Shown: one piece after another, positions 1 to 7,645 of the stretch
Numbering within the stretch: position 1 is the stretch's first letter
How the letters are laid out: the number at the start of each line of letters is the position of its first letter
Source of the DNA: Microbacterium sp. TNHR37B
Lineage (GTDB): Bacteria; Actinomycetota; Actinomycetes; Actinomycetales; Microbacteriaceae
Length of the DNA: 64,000 nucleotides
NCBI RefSeq assembly: GCF_001620065.1
Contig: NZ_LQGV01000003.1
Coordinates: forward strand, 62,001-126,000
Direction: 5' to 3'
Program-made: the position numbers and the translations under genes
Notes under the pieces: model-generated
Database searches by the model: none
What the model saw: only the letters and a program-made list of their open reading frames with translations
What the model was told of the DNA's origin: nothing

Positions 1-25
1 TCTCGGTGATAACCTCGATCAGTAC

Positions 26-98
26 GCCTCCGTAGCTCAGGGGATAGAGCGTTGGTTTCCGGTACCAAAGGTCGCAGGTTCGATTCCTGTCGGGGGCA
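26..98 (+). tRNA. tRNA-Arg (anticodon CCG)
   Basis: The sequence folds as a complete cloverleaf of 73 nt without CCA. The acceptor stem pairs GCCTCCG (26-32) with CGGGGGC (91-97). The D arm is GCTC/GAGC. The anticodon stem TTGGT/ACCAA encloses the loop TTCCGGT, giving anticodon CCG, which reads the arginine codon CGG. The T arm contains TTCGATT. CGG is a frequent codon in this high-GC genome. The gene stands alone, with a strong hairpin about 55 bases downstream. Confidence 0.95.
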
Positions 99-153
99 CA
101 GTGGGTTGTGCGCGGAACGGGTGTGAACTCGTACGCGGAACCTGATGCCATGA

Positions 154-184
154 GAGAAGCCGCCTGAGGTCCGGGCGGCTTCTC
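154..184 (+). terminator. Hairpin terminator downstream of tRNA-Arg
   Basis: A perfect 11-bp stem (154-164 with 174-184) closes a 9-base loop. The T-rich tail is weak, as is common in high-GC actinobacteria. It lies between the tRNA gene and the 3' end of the opposite-strand gene at 204, so it could serve both strands. Confidence 0.7.
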
Positions 185-203
185 GCATTGTGCGGCGACG
201 CGG

Positions 204-1397
204 TCAGCGGGCGTCGAGCAGCTCCGCCGCCACCTCCCGCAGGTCGCGGGCGAGTTCACGGGACTCGAGGACGACGATGCTCTCGCCGTCCCTCAGGAGC
301 AGGCGCGTCAGAGGGTCTCCCGTGCCGACCTGGCCGACCTCGTCCTCCCGATCGTCGATGACGGCGTCCTCCGCCCCCGCGACCGTCGTGTCCACGGCCG
401 TCGGGGCGAGCTCCTGGACGAGGCGGTCCCATCCCGCCGCCCCACCCGGGTAGATGGTCACCCAGAGCGCGGGGAAGGATGACGCCGTCGTGGGGTCGAC
501 GTCCTTGCTCCAGACGCACGGACCGATGACCGACCCCGCCGCGACCGCAATCTCGTGCAGCGGGTCGGGGCTCGATCCGTCGACGCCGGGGAGACCCTCT
601 CCGGGAGCACCGCCCAGCGCCGACGGGAGATCGATCGCCGCCGCGACGTCATCGCAGCCTGCAAAGCCGTCCCACCCTGTTCGGTCACCCGGTACACCCG
701 GGGCCAGGTCGGGGAGGCCCGCCTCGATCACGTCGGCGACCTGATCGGTGAGCCCCTCGGGGACATCCTGGCCGTAGGTCGTCGCGCCGGGGCTCACTGT
801 CACGAGAGCCCACAGGTCATCCGTGGCACGGGCGACGCGGCAGCCGTAACCGTCGTAGCCGATCGACTCGCACTGTTGCGCCGCGTACCGCTCTTCGAGC
901 GCAGCCGGCACGACCTCGACGGGGAAGAGGTCCACCTGCACCTGCCAGCTCCCGGTCCATCGGCAGCTCACGGCGCCAAGGGTGTGCAGGGACGTCGTGG
1001 TGACGTCTTCCACGGCGCCTTGTCCGATGGCGGCGGGCAGCCCGGCGGAGGGAATGACGTCATCGCACGAGCCTCCGGCGACGGCAACCGGTGTCTGCGG
1101 AAGCGGCGGTGGCGGTGCGGTCGGCGGCGGCGTGGTCGGCGACGGTGTCGCGGTCGGTGTGGGGGCCGCACTGACCGTTGCCGTCGGGCTCGGCGTCTGC
1201 GCGATGTTCGGCGGCGCCGGACGGTAGAGCGCCAGCGCCGATACACCCACGACGATCGCGACAGCCGCGGTCGCACCCGCGGCAGCTATCAGACGCGCCC
1301 TCCGCGCCCTCCGCGCGCTGAGCGAGCGCGCTCCCGCCATGATGCGGGAACGGAGCTCGATCTGCTCCGCCGGGTCGAGTTCCTCGTTCAGACCCAT
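204..1397 (-). CDS. Membrane-anchored protein with duplicated extracellular domain, likely ECF sigma partner
   Basis: A protein of 397 aa, not recognised by name. A short basic cytoplasmic N-terminus (about 35 residues) precedes one membrane helix (about 36-57). A Pro/Thr-rich linker (about 65-105) and a large outside portion follow. That portion appears to hold two related units: each starts with a CDDV motif (Cys111, Cys248) and contains a later C-x-W (Cys145/Trp147, Cys294/Trp296). The layout recalls actinobacterial lipoproteins with a conserved Cys and C-x-W, but I cannot name the family. Its start overlaps the end of the ECF sigma gene by 10 bp, so the two are co-translated. By position it is a candidate sensor or anti-sigma partner; the cytoplasmic tail is short for a classical anti-sigma domain. 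Confidence 0.65.
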   Translation of the reverse strand: MGLNEELDPAEQIELRSRIMAGARSLSARRARRARLIAAAGATAAVAIVVGVSALALYRPAPPNIAQTPSPTATVSAAPTPTATPSPTTPPPTAPPPPLPQTPVAVAGGSCDDVIPSAGLPAAIGQGAVEDVTTTSLHTLGAVSCRWTGSWQVQVDLFPVEVVPAALEERYAAQQCESIGYDGYGCRVARATDDLWALVTVSPGATTYGQDVPEGLTDQVADVIEAGLPDLAPGVPGDRTGWDGFAGCDDVAAAIDLPSALGGAPGEGLPGVDGSSPDPLHEIAVAAGSVIGPCVWSKDVDPTTASSFPALWVTIYPGGAAGWDRLVQELAPTAVDTTVAGAEDAVIDDREDEVGQVGTGDPLTRLLLRDGESIVVLESRELARDLREVAAELLDAR

Positions 1398-1924
1398 GTC
1401 TCCTCCATCGTGGTGAGTTCGTCGCGCAGTTTCGCCTTGGCCCGGGACAGACGTGATTTGACCGTTCCCGGTGGGATGCCGAGGATCTCCGCGGTCTCGC
1501 GCTCCGCGTAGCCCTCGAGAATCGCGAGCACCACGACGTGCTGCTCGGCCGCAGGAAGCCGTTTCAACGCCGCCAGCACACCCGTCTCATCGGAGGAGAC
1601 CACCTCCCGCGCGCCGTGAGCGACGGGCACGCGGGCGACGAGCGACCGATACCGCCTTCGCGAGCGCTCGAGGTTGCGTGCGGCGTTGCCGACGGTCACC
1701 AGCAGCCACGGCAAGGGCGACCCATCGACCAGACGCACACGACGGCGGTGGCGCCACAGCTCGAAGAAGGCGATCGTGACGGCGTCCTTCGCGTCCTCTC
1801 GGTCGTTGAGCAACCGCCGGGCATGAGCGAAGAGCCTGGTGCGGTGGCGGTCGAAGAGGGCCCCGAGCGCAGCCTCGTCATCAACGAGCACGCGGCGCCA
1901 GTCTGAGGAATCGTCATCCATCAC
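1388..1924 (-). CDS. RNA polymerase sigma factor, ECF type
   Basis: A 178-aa extracytoplasmic-function sigma factor. Region 2 (about residues 20-90) includes ALFDRHRTRLFAHARRLL and an acidic DREDAKDAV segment. Region 4 (about 115-165) has the helix-turn-helix segment ETAEILGIPPGTVKSRLSRA. Regions 1 and 3 are absent, as is usual for ECF factors. The start is written as GTG at 1924, followed at once by an in-frame ATG at 1921. A GACAAT hexamer lies 7 bases upstream, which would fit a leaderless transcript. The downstream gene overlaps it and encodes a single-pass membrane protein, the common arrangement for an ECF factor controlled from the membrane. Target promoters cannot be told from this window. 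Confidence 0.9.
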   Translation of the reverse strand: MMDDDSSDWRRVLVDDEAALGALFDRHRTRLFAHARRLLNDREDAKDAVTIAFFELWRHRRRVRLVDGSPLPWLLVTVGNAARNLERSRRRYRSLVARVPVAHGAREVVSSDETGVLAALKRLPAAEQHVVVLAILEGYAERETAEILGIPPGTVKSRLSRAKAKLRDELTTMEETWV

Positions 1925-2433
1925 ACCTTGTATTGTCCGGCGGCGCCCGATCGGTTCACGCCGGGCACGGGGTGCCTGATCGGGGCGAACGAGGCGCTTC
2001 TCAGATTCTTTTGCGAAGTCGCGTAATAGATCGGTCCTCCCCCACTCTCTTCAGGTGAGTCCAGCGTTCGGGGGGAGGCGGACTCCTGCGGGGCCGGTCA
2101 CCATCGGGGGACGGTGACGGGCCCCGCCATAATCAGCCGCGACATCGTCGCCGCACATGAAGATCGCCCCGGGGCCGAAGCCTCGGGGCGATCATTCTGC
2201 GGATTCGGTGTCTGTGTCCGGATCCCTTTCGAGTTCCTTCTGTCTCCGTTTTCCTTCGCGATGCCCAAAATACTCAGCCTCGGCCCACCGTCAAGAGTTG
2301 GCCGCCAACTCGTTTCAGGTTCATGTTGAAGCTCACGTTGCCCGTCGTGCGACGACGAAATCATCCTCTCGATGGATACCGGTCCATCCCGCGGGCGACG
2401 CCAGCGACCCATCCCGGTTCGTACCGTCGAATC
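1925..2433. other. 509-bp gene-poor gap with several strong inverted repeats
   Basis: I find no convincing coding region between the divergent sigma gene and the small gene at 2434. Three structures stand out: CCTCCCCC/GGGGGAGG (2036-2043 with 2071-2078, 27-base loop); a near-perfect 15-position stem with one G-G mismatch (2088-2102 with 2113-2127); and a very stable stem (2162-2175 with 2180-2193) with a CGAA tetraloop. From about 2194 to 2340 the sequence is visibly less GC-rich than its surroundings. The short open frames here lack plausible starts and look like chance. A small RNA or long leader is possible but not shown. Confidence 0.5.
2295..2311. promoter_or_regulatory. Operator-like palindrome
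   Basis: GAGTTGGccgCCAACTC is a perfect 7-bp inverted repeat with a 3-base centre. It lies 123 bp before the small membrane protein gene, in the less GC-rich part of the gap. The size and symmetry suit a dimeric repressor site, but it could also fold as a small hairpin. Confidence 0.35.
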
Positions 2434-2637
2434 ATGGCCACCGCAACCCTGCCCCGCGTTCCCGCGTCAGCGATCTCCGGGCCCTCGGCGACCCGTCGCA
2501 CGGCGTCGGCCGGAGGGGCCGCGGTGCTGTCGATCCTCGGCGCAGCGGTGGCGATCGGCATCGCCGCTCTCGGCCTCCTCGTCGTCCCGGCCGCCGCCGC
2601 GATCGTCTTCGGTCCCGCACTCCTGAAGCTGCTCTGA
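2434..2637 (+). CDS. Small hydrophobic membrane protein
   Basis: A 67-aa protein with an Ala/Thr/Pro-rich first 30 residues and a long hydrophobic stretch (about 31-67), long enough for one or two membrane helices. The frame could be extended to 2323, but the extension is compositionally unlike a protein N-terminus, so the internal ATG at 2434 was chosen. No strong ribosome binding site is visible. No family is recognised. It is followed by about 110 bases and then the MprF-like gene on the same strand. Confidence 0.45.
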   Translation: MATATLPRVPASAISGPSATRRTASAGGAAVLSILGAAVAIGIAALGLLVVPAAAAIVFGPALLKLL

Positions 2638-2746
2638 CCTCGCGCCTCCGGCTCACGCGGGTCGGACCGACCATGCCGCACCCCAAAACCTGCCGCCCGC
2701 GCGGAGCCCCGACGTGTGCACGGAGGCCCGTCGCTAGGGTGACACC

Positions 2747-4828
2747 ATGACGGTCACGTCCACCCACGCGCCGTCCCGCTCCCCTCTGATCCTGGACCTG
2801 GCCCGGCGCGTGCCCCTCACACTCGGGTTCGTCCTCGTCCTCCTGATCGTGGGGCTGGCCTTCGGCGGCCTCTGGCGACCCGTCGGCGAGACGCCTCTGA
2901 TGGACCAGATCGCCTACGGCGTGCCCGCGTTCGAGGCGGGCCGCTGGTGGACGCCGGTGACCGGCGCCTTCTTCGTCGTGAGCCCGTGGGGATACGTACC
3001 GACGCTTCTCACCATGGTGTCCGTCGGGCTCCTGGAGGCAAAGCGCGGGTCACGCGTCGCGCTCGCCTACTTCTGGATCGGACACCTGTTCGCGGTCGTC
3101 ACGACCGCACTGATCGTCTCGCTGTGCGCGAGTGCGTCCGGCTGGGCGTGGGCGCAGGACCAGGTGCAGATGCTGGACGTCGGTCCGAGCGCCGGAGCTC
3201 TCGCCTGTCTCGCCGCCTTCCTCGGCACCCTTCGGACCTCCTGGCGCCTCCGCGGGTGGCTGATCCTCCTCGCGACCCTCACGATCGGCGTGCTGGTTCT
3301 CGGCACGCTCGCCGACCTCGAGCACATGGCCGCCGTCCTCCTGGTGCTGGGAGTGGACCGCAGCCTGACCCCGCGCCGAGCGTCGCTCCGGGAGCAACGG
3401 CTCGTCGCGCAGGTGGGGATGGTCTCCTTCGCCGCGATCGAGGTGATCCTCGCGTTCGTTCCGACCGACGGCCCGCTGGGAACCACGGCGCCGCTCGGTG
3501 GATCCCCCTGGAGCACGGCGATCGACATCGCCATCGTCGCCCTCGTCGTCAGCGGTCTGCGCCGTGCCCGTCGATGGGCATGGCGCGTCGCGACCGCGCT
3601 CTTGACGCTCAACACCCTTCTCGCTGCGGCCCTCTGGGTCCTCCTCGTCGCCGACTCCACGGGCGAGGCGAGCGACCTCATCGACGGCGATGCGCGCATC
3701 GAGATCGCCGCGGGGATCCTGTCGCTGCTCCTCCTCGTCTACCTGCTCAGCGTGCGGCGGGCCTTCCAGGGCGACCGGCACACGCGCGTCGGCCTGGCGC
3801 CCGAACCCGGCGCCCGGGAGGTCCGCGACGCGTTGACGGCGTATGGCGGGGGCACGCTCTCCTGGATGTCGTTGTGGGAGGGCAACTCCTACGCGCGCAC
3901 CTCCGGCGGCATCGTCGTCTACCAGCGCCGAGCCGGCGTCGCGATCGCCCTGGCCGACCCCCTAGGACCCCGCGCCTCTCGCGCCTCCTCGGCGAGAGAG
4001 TTCATCTCGGCAGCAGAGCACGCCGGTCTCGTCCCCTGCTTCTTCAGCGCCGGTGCCGACACCCGCCGCGCGGTGCCGAAGGAGTGGCGGAGCCTCGTGG
4101 TGGCCGACGACACCATCGTCGACCTCCCCGGCCTGGCCTTCCGCGGCAAACGCTGGAACTCGGTGCGGACCTCACTGAACCGCGCCGAACGCGAACAGGT
4201 GACCTTCCGGATGACCCGCTACGCCGACGAGCCTTGGGGAGTCCACACCCAGCTCCACGCGATCTCCGAACAATGGGTCGGCGACAAGGCCTTGCCCGAA
4301 ATGGGCTTCACTCTCGGCAGCCTCACCGAGGCAGCCGATCCAGACGTGCGCATCGCTCTCGCCCACTCGGCGGAGGGGAACGTCGAGGGATTCCTGTCCT
4401 GGCTCCCGGTATACGGAGAGGGCGGGATCCGTGGGTGGACCCTCGACGTCATGCGACGCAGGGAGGGCGGGTTCGGGCCTGTCATGGAGTTCCTCATCGC
4501 GCAGTCCGCGCTGACCTTCCGCGACGAGGGGGCTGAGGTGATGTCACTGTCCGGTGCTCCGCTCACGCACGAGTATCCTCCCGAGGCGCGGCTGCTCACC
4601 GACTTGAGCACGCGCCTCGCCGATGCCCTCGAACCGGTCTATGGCTTCCGCTCGCTCCACCGGTTCAAGGCCAAGTTCCATCCCCGCTACGAGACGATGT
4701 ACCTGCTGTTCCGTGACGAGGCCGACCTGACACGGATCGCCGCAGGGCTCACGCGGGCGTTCCTTCCGAGCGCAACCATCGGACAGTTCGCTCGGGCAGG
4801 GGCAGAGCTCCTTCGACGCGACGAGTGA
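2747..4828 (+). CDS. Rhomboid-like / DUF2156 (MprF C-terminal domain) membrane protein
   Basis: A 693-aa integral membrane protein. The first ~220 residues form several helices resembling a rhomboid core, including a GPSAGA segment and a later EHMAA segment. Further helices follow to about residue 340. The cytoplasmic C-terminal ~330 residues match the DUF2156 (phosphatidylglycerol lysyltransferase-type, GNAT-like) domain, e.g. YGGGTLSWMSLWEGNSY and WTLDVMRRREGGFGPVMEFL. In MprF proteins this domain transfers an amino acid from tRNA to phosphatidylglycerol; the substrate here is unknown. The N-terminal half differs from a standard MprF flippase. A TAGGGT hexamer 6 bases before the ATG suggests a leaderless transcript. 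Confidence 0.8.
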   Translation: MTVTSTHAPSRSPLILDLARRVPLTLGFVLVLLIVGLAFGGLWRPVGETPLMDQIAYGVPAFEAGRWWTPVTGAFFVVSPWGYVPTLLTMVSVGLLEAKRGSRVALAYFWIGHLFAVVTTALIVSLCASASGWAWAQDQVQMLDVGPSAGALACLAAFLGTLRTSWRLRGWLILLATLTIGVLVLGTLADLEHMAAVLLVLGVDRSLTPRRASLREQRLVAQVGMVSFAAIEVILAFVPTDGPLGTTAPLGGSPWSTAIDIAIVALVVSGLRRARRWAWRVATALLTLNTLLAAALWVLLVADSTGEASDLIDGDARIEIAAGILSLLLLVYLLSVRRAFQGDRHTRVGLAPEPGAREVRDALTAYGGGTLSWMSLWEGNSYARTSGGIVVYQRRAGVAIALADPLGPRASRASSAREFISAAEHAGLVPCFFSAGADTRRAVPKEWRSLVVADDTIVDLPGLAFRGKRWNSVRTSLNRAEREQVTFRMTRYADEPWGVHTQLHAISEQWVGDKALPEMGFTLGSLTEAADPDVRIALAHSAEGNVEGFLSWLPVYGEGGIRGWTLDVMRRREGGFGPVMEFLIAQSALTFRDEGAEVMSLSGAPLTHEYPPEARLLTDLSTRLADALEPVYGFRSLHRFKAKFHPRYETMYLLFRDEADLTRIAAGLTRAFLPSATIGQFARAGAELLRRDE

Positions 4829-4851
4829 CTCCGCGGCCGAGGCGTCGACGA

Positions 4852-5178
4852 TCAGTGCTCGCCGCCGCCGACGAGCTTCAGGCCGACGACGCATCCCACG
4901 AGGCCGAGGATCAGGAGGGTTCGGACGAGCGAGAACTCCTCGTCGCCGGTGACCATCGCCCACGCGACGGTCAAGGACGCGCCGATTCCCACCCAGACCG
5001 CGTAGGCGGTGCCGGTCGGGATGTCCCGCATCGCCCAGGCGAGGCCGCCCATGCTGGCCGCCAGAGCGACGCCGAACACCACGGTCGGCCAGAGCCGGGT
5101 GAAACCCTCCGACTTGCCGAGGGCAGTGGCCCACACCGCTTCCAGCACACCCGAGACGATGAGGATGACCCACGACAT
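4852..5178 (-). CDS. gdx: SMR-family guanidinium exporter Gdx (SugE type)
   Basis: A 108-aa small multidrug resistance protein with four membrane helices. It opens with the SugE/Gdx-like MSWVILIVSGVLEAVWATAL; the Glu at position 13 is the essential proton/substrate-coupling residue of the family. The start at 5178 is preceded by a perfect AGGAGG (5184-5189). A longer frame to 5259 would translate through the riboswitch and is rejected. Gdx proteins export guanidinium in exchange for protons as antiparallel dimers. The upstream guanidine-III-like aptamer strongly supports Gdx rather than a quaternary-amine (Qac/EmrE-type) exporter. It is monocistronic, converging on the MprF-like gene. Confidence 0.9.
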   Translation of the reverse strand: MSWVILIVSGVLEAVWATALGKSEGFTRLWPTVVFGVALAASMGGLAWAMRDIPTGTAYAVWVGIGASLTVAWAMVTGDEEFSLVRTLLILGLVGCVVGLKLVGGGEH

Positions 5179-5189
5179 GACGACCTCCT

Positions 5190-5230
5190 GGCCAGTCTTG
5201 TCGCTCACCGGGTACTGATCCGTCGTCCGG
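5190..5230 (-). promoter_or_regulatory. Guanidine-III riboswitch (ykkC-III/mini-ykkC family) for gdx
   Basis: Read on the minus strand, the 41 bases begin CCGGACGA, contain ACCCGG, and continue with GACAAGAC and a closing GGCC. These are the hallmark segments I remember of the guanidine-III aptamer. CCGG (5227-5230) can pair with CCGG (5208-5211), and GGATCAGT (5214-5221) with ACTGGCC (5190-5196) with one bulged A, giving the expected pseudoknot. The second helix abuts the AGGAGG of gdx. GACGAC inside the aptamer (5222-5227) is complementary to GTCGTC between the Shine-Dalgarno and the ATG (5179-5184), a possible alternative OFF pairing. A TATGCT -10-like element lies at 5255-5260. Confidence 0.85.
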
Positions 5231-5304
5231 GGATCCTGTCGAGACCCAGGATTCAGCATAGGGCGGCGACCTGCTCACCCGCTGTGCACCGCGGGCGGGC
5301 TCCG

Positions 5305-6186
5305 TCAGCGCAGGTACGCATCGACCATCAGGGGGCCACGGATGTCTCTCAGAGCGTCGACGAGCCTGGTGAGGGCACGCGCGTTCCAGGCACCGACGCA
5401 CAAGTCGTGCGGCCCCAGGGGCGGCAGCTTCCCCGTCCGCACGCGGACCACCTCCCATCCGGCGGACCGGACGGCGCGGTCCTTCCGGCGGTCGGCGACC
5501 TCCCGATCCCCGACGTGCTCGAGTCCGTGGCGGCCGACGGAGTCGTACTCCACGGCGATGCGCAGCTCCGGAAGCAGGAGATCCGGCCACACCTCGAGGT
5601 GGCGGAAGAAGGGGCGGGCCACCCGCACAGCGGTCATTCCCGGCGTGAGGTCCAGAGCGCTGAAGACGTCGGCACGCATCCGCGCCTCGACCGCTGAGGC
5701 CGGCGGAGGCGCGCACGCCGAGACGAAGGGCTCTCCGACCGGCAGCAACGGTGTCTTGTCACACACGTCGAGGGCCGGACGAGGGCGCGCCGAGCGCGCT
5801 CGCAGAACCGCCGCCTCCTGGACCATCGGCTCACCGGGCATCGGCACACGGTCCCGCATCGGAAGCGCCAGAGTCCGCGAAGGACGAGCGTTCTCGGCGC
5901 ACTCCGGGCACCAGGCACTCCGCCGGCGCTGCCGTCCGGGCCGCGAGCGCTGCTCCGCCGGGGTCGCGGCGAAACGGTGTCCGCGCTCGCATTCCCACAG
6001 CAACAGCACGTCGGCGGCCGGCGGGACCTGCGAGAGCGAGATGCCCGCGTTGAGCTCGGGATGATACTGGCGGATCAACGCGGGATAGCCGGCCCACGCC
6101 TCCCGGTAGGTACCGACGGGATAGGGCACCGCGAGCGTCTTCGACCACTGCCGACGCGACCACCACGCCTCCACCCGTTCCGGCAT
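5305..6186 (-). CDS. Zinc-ribbon protein with endonuclease-like C-terminal domain
   Basis: A 293-aa protein. The N-terminal third resembles the repeated zinc-ribbon domain found in many actinobacterial hypothetical proteins. It has conserved W and YHPE-like segments, then a CERGH ... CPEC pair that can bind zinc. The C-terminal half carries PDLLLPELRIAVEYDS and GWEVVRVRTG, resembling the core of Vsr/DUF559-type PD-(D/E)xK nucleases (Asp, Glu and a following beta strand). The exact function is unknown; a nucleic-acid cleavage role is inference. It stands alone on the minus strand. TAGCCT lies 6 bases before the ATG, consistent with leaderless expression. Confidence 0.6.
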   Translation of the reverse strand: MPERVEAWWSRRQWSKTLAVPYPVGTYREAWAGYPALIRQYHPELNAGISLSQVPPAADVLLLWECERGHRFAATPAEQRSRPGRQRRRSAWCPECAENARPSRTLALPMRDRVPMPGEPMVQEAAVLRARSARPRPALDVCDKTPLLPVGEPFVSACAPPPASAVEARMRADVFSALDLTPGMTAVRVARPFFRHLEVWPDLLLPELRIAVEYDSVGRHGLEHVGDREVADRRKDRAVRSAGWEVVRVRTGKLPPLGPHDLCVGAWNARALTRLVDALRDIRGPLMVDAYLR

Positions 6187-6241
6187 GCCGGGAGGCTATC
6201 GCCGACCATCGACACGGCCCCCGGTCGGCAGATCGGCGCCC

Positions 6242-6760
6242 CTAAGAGTCGGACCCGTCACCGAGGGACAGTGAGGAGAAGGCCACGATGCCGGCTCGCC
6301 CACTCACCGCCTCCACCGTGACAAGGTCTCCCGACAGGTTTTCGCCGTCTGCCCCGATGCACGCGCGCACGGCCGCCGGCTGATCATCGATCGGTGCCAT
6401 CGTGATGACGACCTGATAGTCGCCGCGTAACGTGCCGCCGTCGTCGTCCTGGAGGGGCCCGAATGTAGCCGCACCGCCGCTCACCTCATCCTGGGACTGA
6501 AATCCGCCACTCTCCTCGCGAAACATGGCAGCGCCGAGCAACGTCCCCTCAGGCAGATTCGTGGCGGCGTGGAGGATCACACCCGCCTCCGTGATCTCGA
6601 CCTCGGAATCGATCGTCACGTCGATGGGCGTCGGAGGACAGTCCCCGGCACTGGCGGCAGCGGGGACGGACACGGGGTCGGTGGCAGCACACCCACCCAG
6701 AGCGAGACCGCCGACGACGAAGAGGGCCAGAAGAGGACGGACGCGGAGGCGAGAGGTCAC
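6242..6760 (-). CDS. Small secreted lipoprotein, function unknown
   Basis: A 172-aa protein with a lipoprotein signal peptide: a basic start, a hydrophobic core to about residue 22, and a lipobox LALGGC with Cys about 24. It should be lipidated and anchored on the outer face of the membrane. The mature part is acidic and threonine/glycine rich, with a predicted beta-sandwich feel (alternating hydrophobic segments), but no family is recognised. The start is GTG at 6760, with TAGATT 7 bases upstream, which fits a leaderless transcript. It lies just downstream of the divergent-motif CPBP gene on the same strand. Confidence 0.65.
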   Translation of the reverse strand: MTSRLRVRPLLALFVVGGLALGGCAATDPVSVPAAASAGDCPPTPIDVTIDSEVEITEAGVILHAATNLPEGTLLGAAMFREESGGFQSQDEVSGGAATFGPLQDDDGGTLRGDYQVVITMAPIDDQPAAVRACIGADGENLSGDLVTVEAVSGRAGIVAFSSLSLGDGSDS

Positions 6761-6793
6761 CCGAGCGAATCTACCGGCCGTCCTCGCTCGCCT

Positions 6794-7645
6794 TCAGGGA
6801 CTGATGAAGAAGATCGCGTCCAGGAGGCCGGGGTTGTGGGCATGGACGAGCACGGCGAACACCACGGCGTCGAACAGCAGATGCACCGTCACGACGTAAC
6901 CGAGCGAGCGCGTGCGCAGGAAGATGATCGCCTGGAGGAGCGCGAACGGGATCGTCAGCACGGGGCCCCAGGCCTGGTAGCCGAGCTCCCACAGGAAGGA
7001 CACGAAGACGATCGCCTGCAGCACGTTGGCGGTGGCATCGGCGACGTGACGGCGCAGCAGGACGAAGCACGTGCAGATGAAGAACAGCTCGTCCCAGATC
7101 CCGACCGCCCCCACCCCGACGAACAGTCGCGCGACGAGGTCGGGGGTGTCCACCACGGGCCAGTTCTGATAGACGCCCGACGTGATGAAGTAGAACGGCA
7201 GGATCGCCCACCCGAGAAACAGCACGGCGACCAGCCATGCCCACTGCCAGCGCGTCCAGCGACCTCCTCCCCGCCAGGGGAACCGGATGGCGCGATCGCG
7301 GTAGACCCACCGGGAGACGGCGTACGGCACCACGACCGCACCCCCGAGCGCGAGGGTGAACCGCAGCATCGCGACGTCGTCGAGCTCAGCCTTGAGAGGG
7401 ATCGCGCTGACGATGAGCAGCCCGCACGCGATGAGCGAGAGATCGCGGGCGAGCGACTTCTCAGCGGCCAGGGCCTCCCGGCGCTCACCCGCCACGGCCG
7501 CACCGACGCCCCCGGCCAGGAGCAGCCAGCCGAGCCAGGGCTGGAGGAGCACGAAGAATGCGGGCGCGGCGAGACAGACCGCGAGCGCCGGGAGCACGCG
7601 CCAGGACAACAGGGGACGGCGAGGCTCGACGGCGGAGGTGGTCAC
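6794..7645 (-). CDS. CPBP-family intramembrane metalloprotease-like protein
   Basis: A 283-aa protein with about eight hydrophobic helices. The second half fits the CAAX-protease/bacteriocin-processing (CPBP, ABI) family: WDELFFICT stands where EExxxR is expected, followed by FVSFLWELGY and a final HLLFDAV. The first motif is degraded (D-E for E-E, and no Arg four residues later), so catalysis is uncertain; some family members act as non-proteolytic membrane factors. The GTG start at 7645 overlaps the stop of trmB by four bases (GTGA), so it is translated after trmB. No functional link to tRNA modification is evident. Confidence 0.65.
   Translation of the reverse strand: MTTSAVEPRRPLLSWRVLPALAVCLAAPAFFVLLQPWLGWLLLAGGVGAAVAGERREALAAEKSLARDLSLIACGLLIVSAIPLKAELDDVAMLRFTLALGGAVVVPYAVSRWVYRDRAIRFPWRGGGRWTRWQWAWLVAVLFLGWAILPFYFITSGVYQNWPVVDTPDLVARLFVGVGAVGIWDELFFICTCFVLLRRHVADATANVLQAIVFVSFLWELGYQAWGPVLTIPFALLQAIIFLRTRSLGYVVTVHLLFDAVVFAVLVHAHNPGLLDAIFFISP

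Noticed and set aside
2098..2412. Open frame on the minus strand within the 509-bp gap
   Set aside because: No ribosome binding site, low-complexity Arg/Ser/Pro composition, and it covers both strong hairpins.
5179..5259. 27-codon extension of gdx
   Set aside because: It would translate through the riboswitch; the family start and AGGAGG fit ATG 5178.
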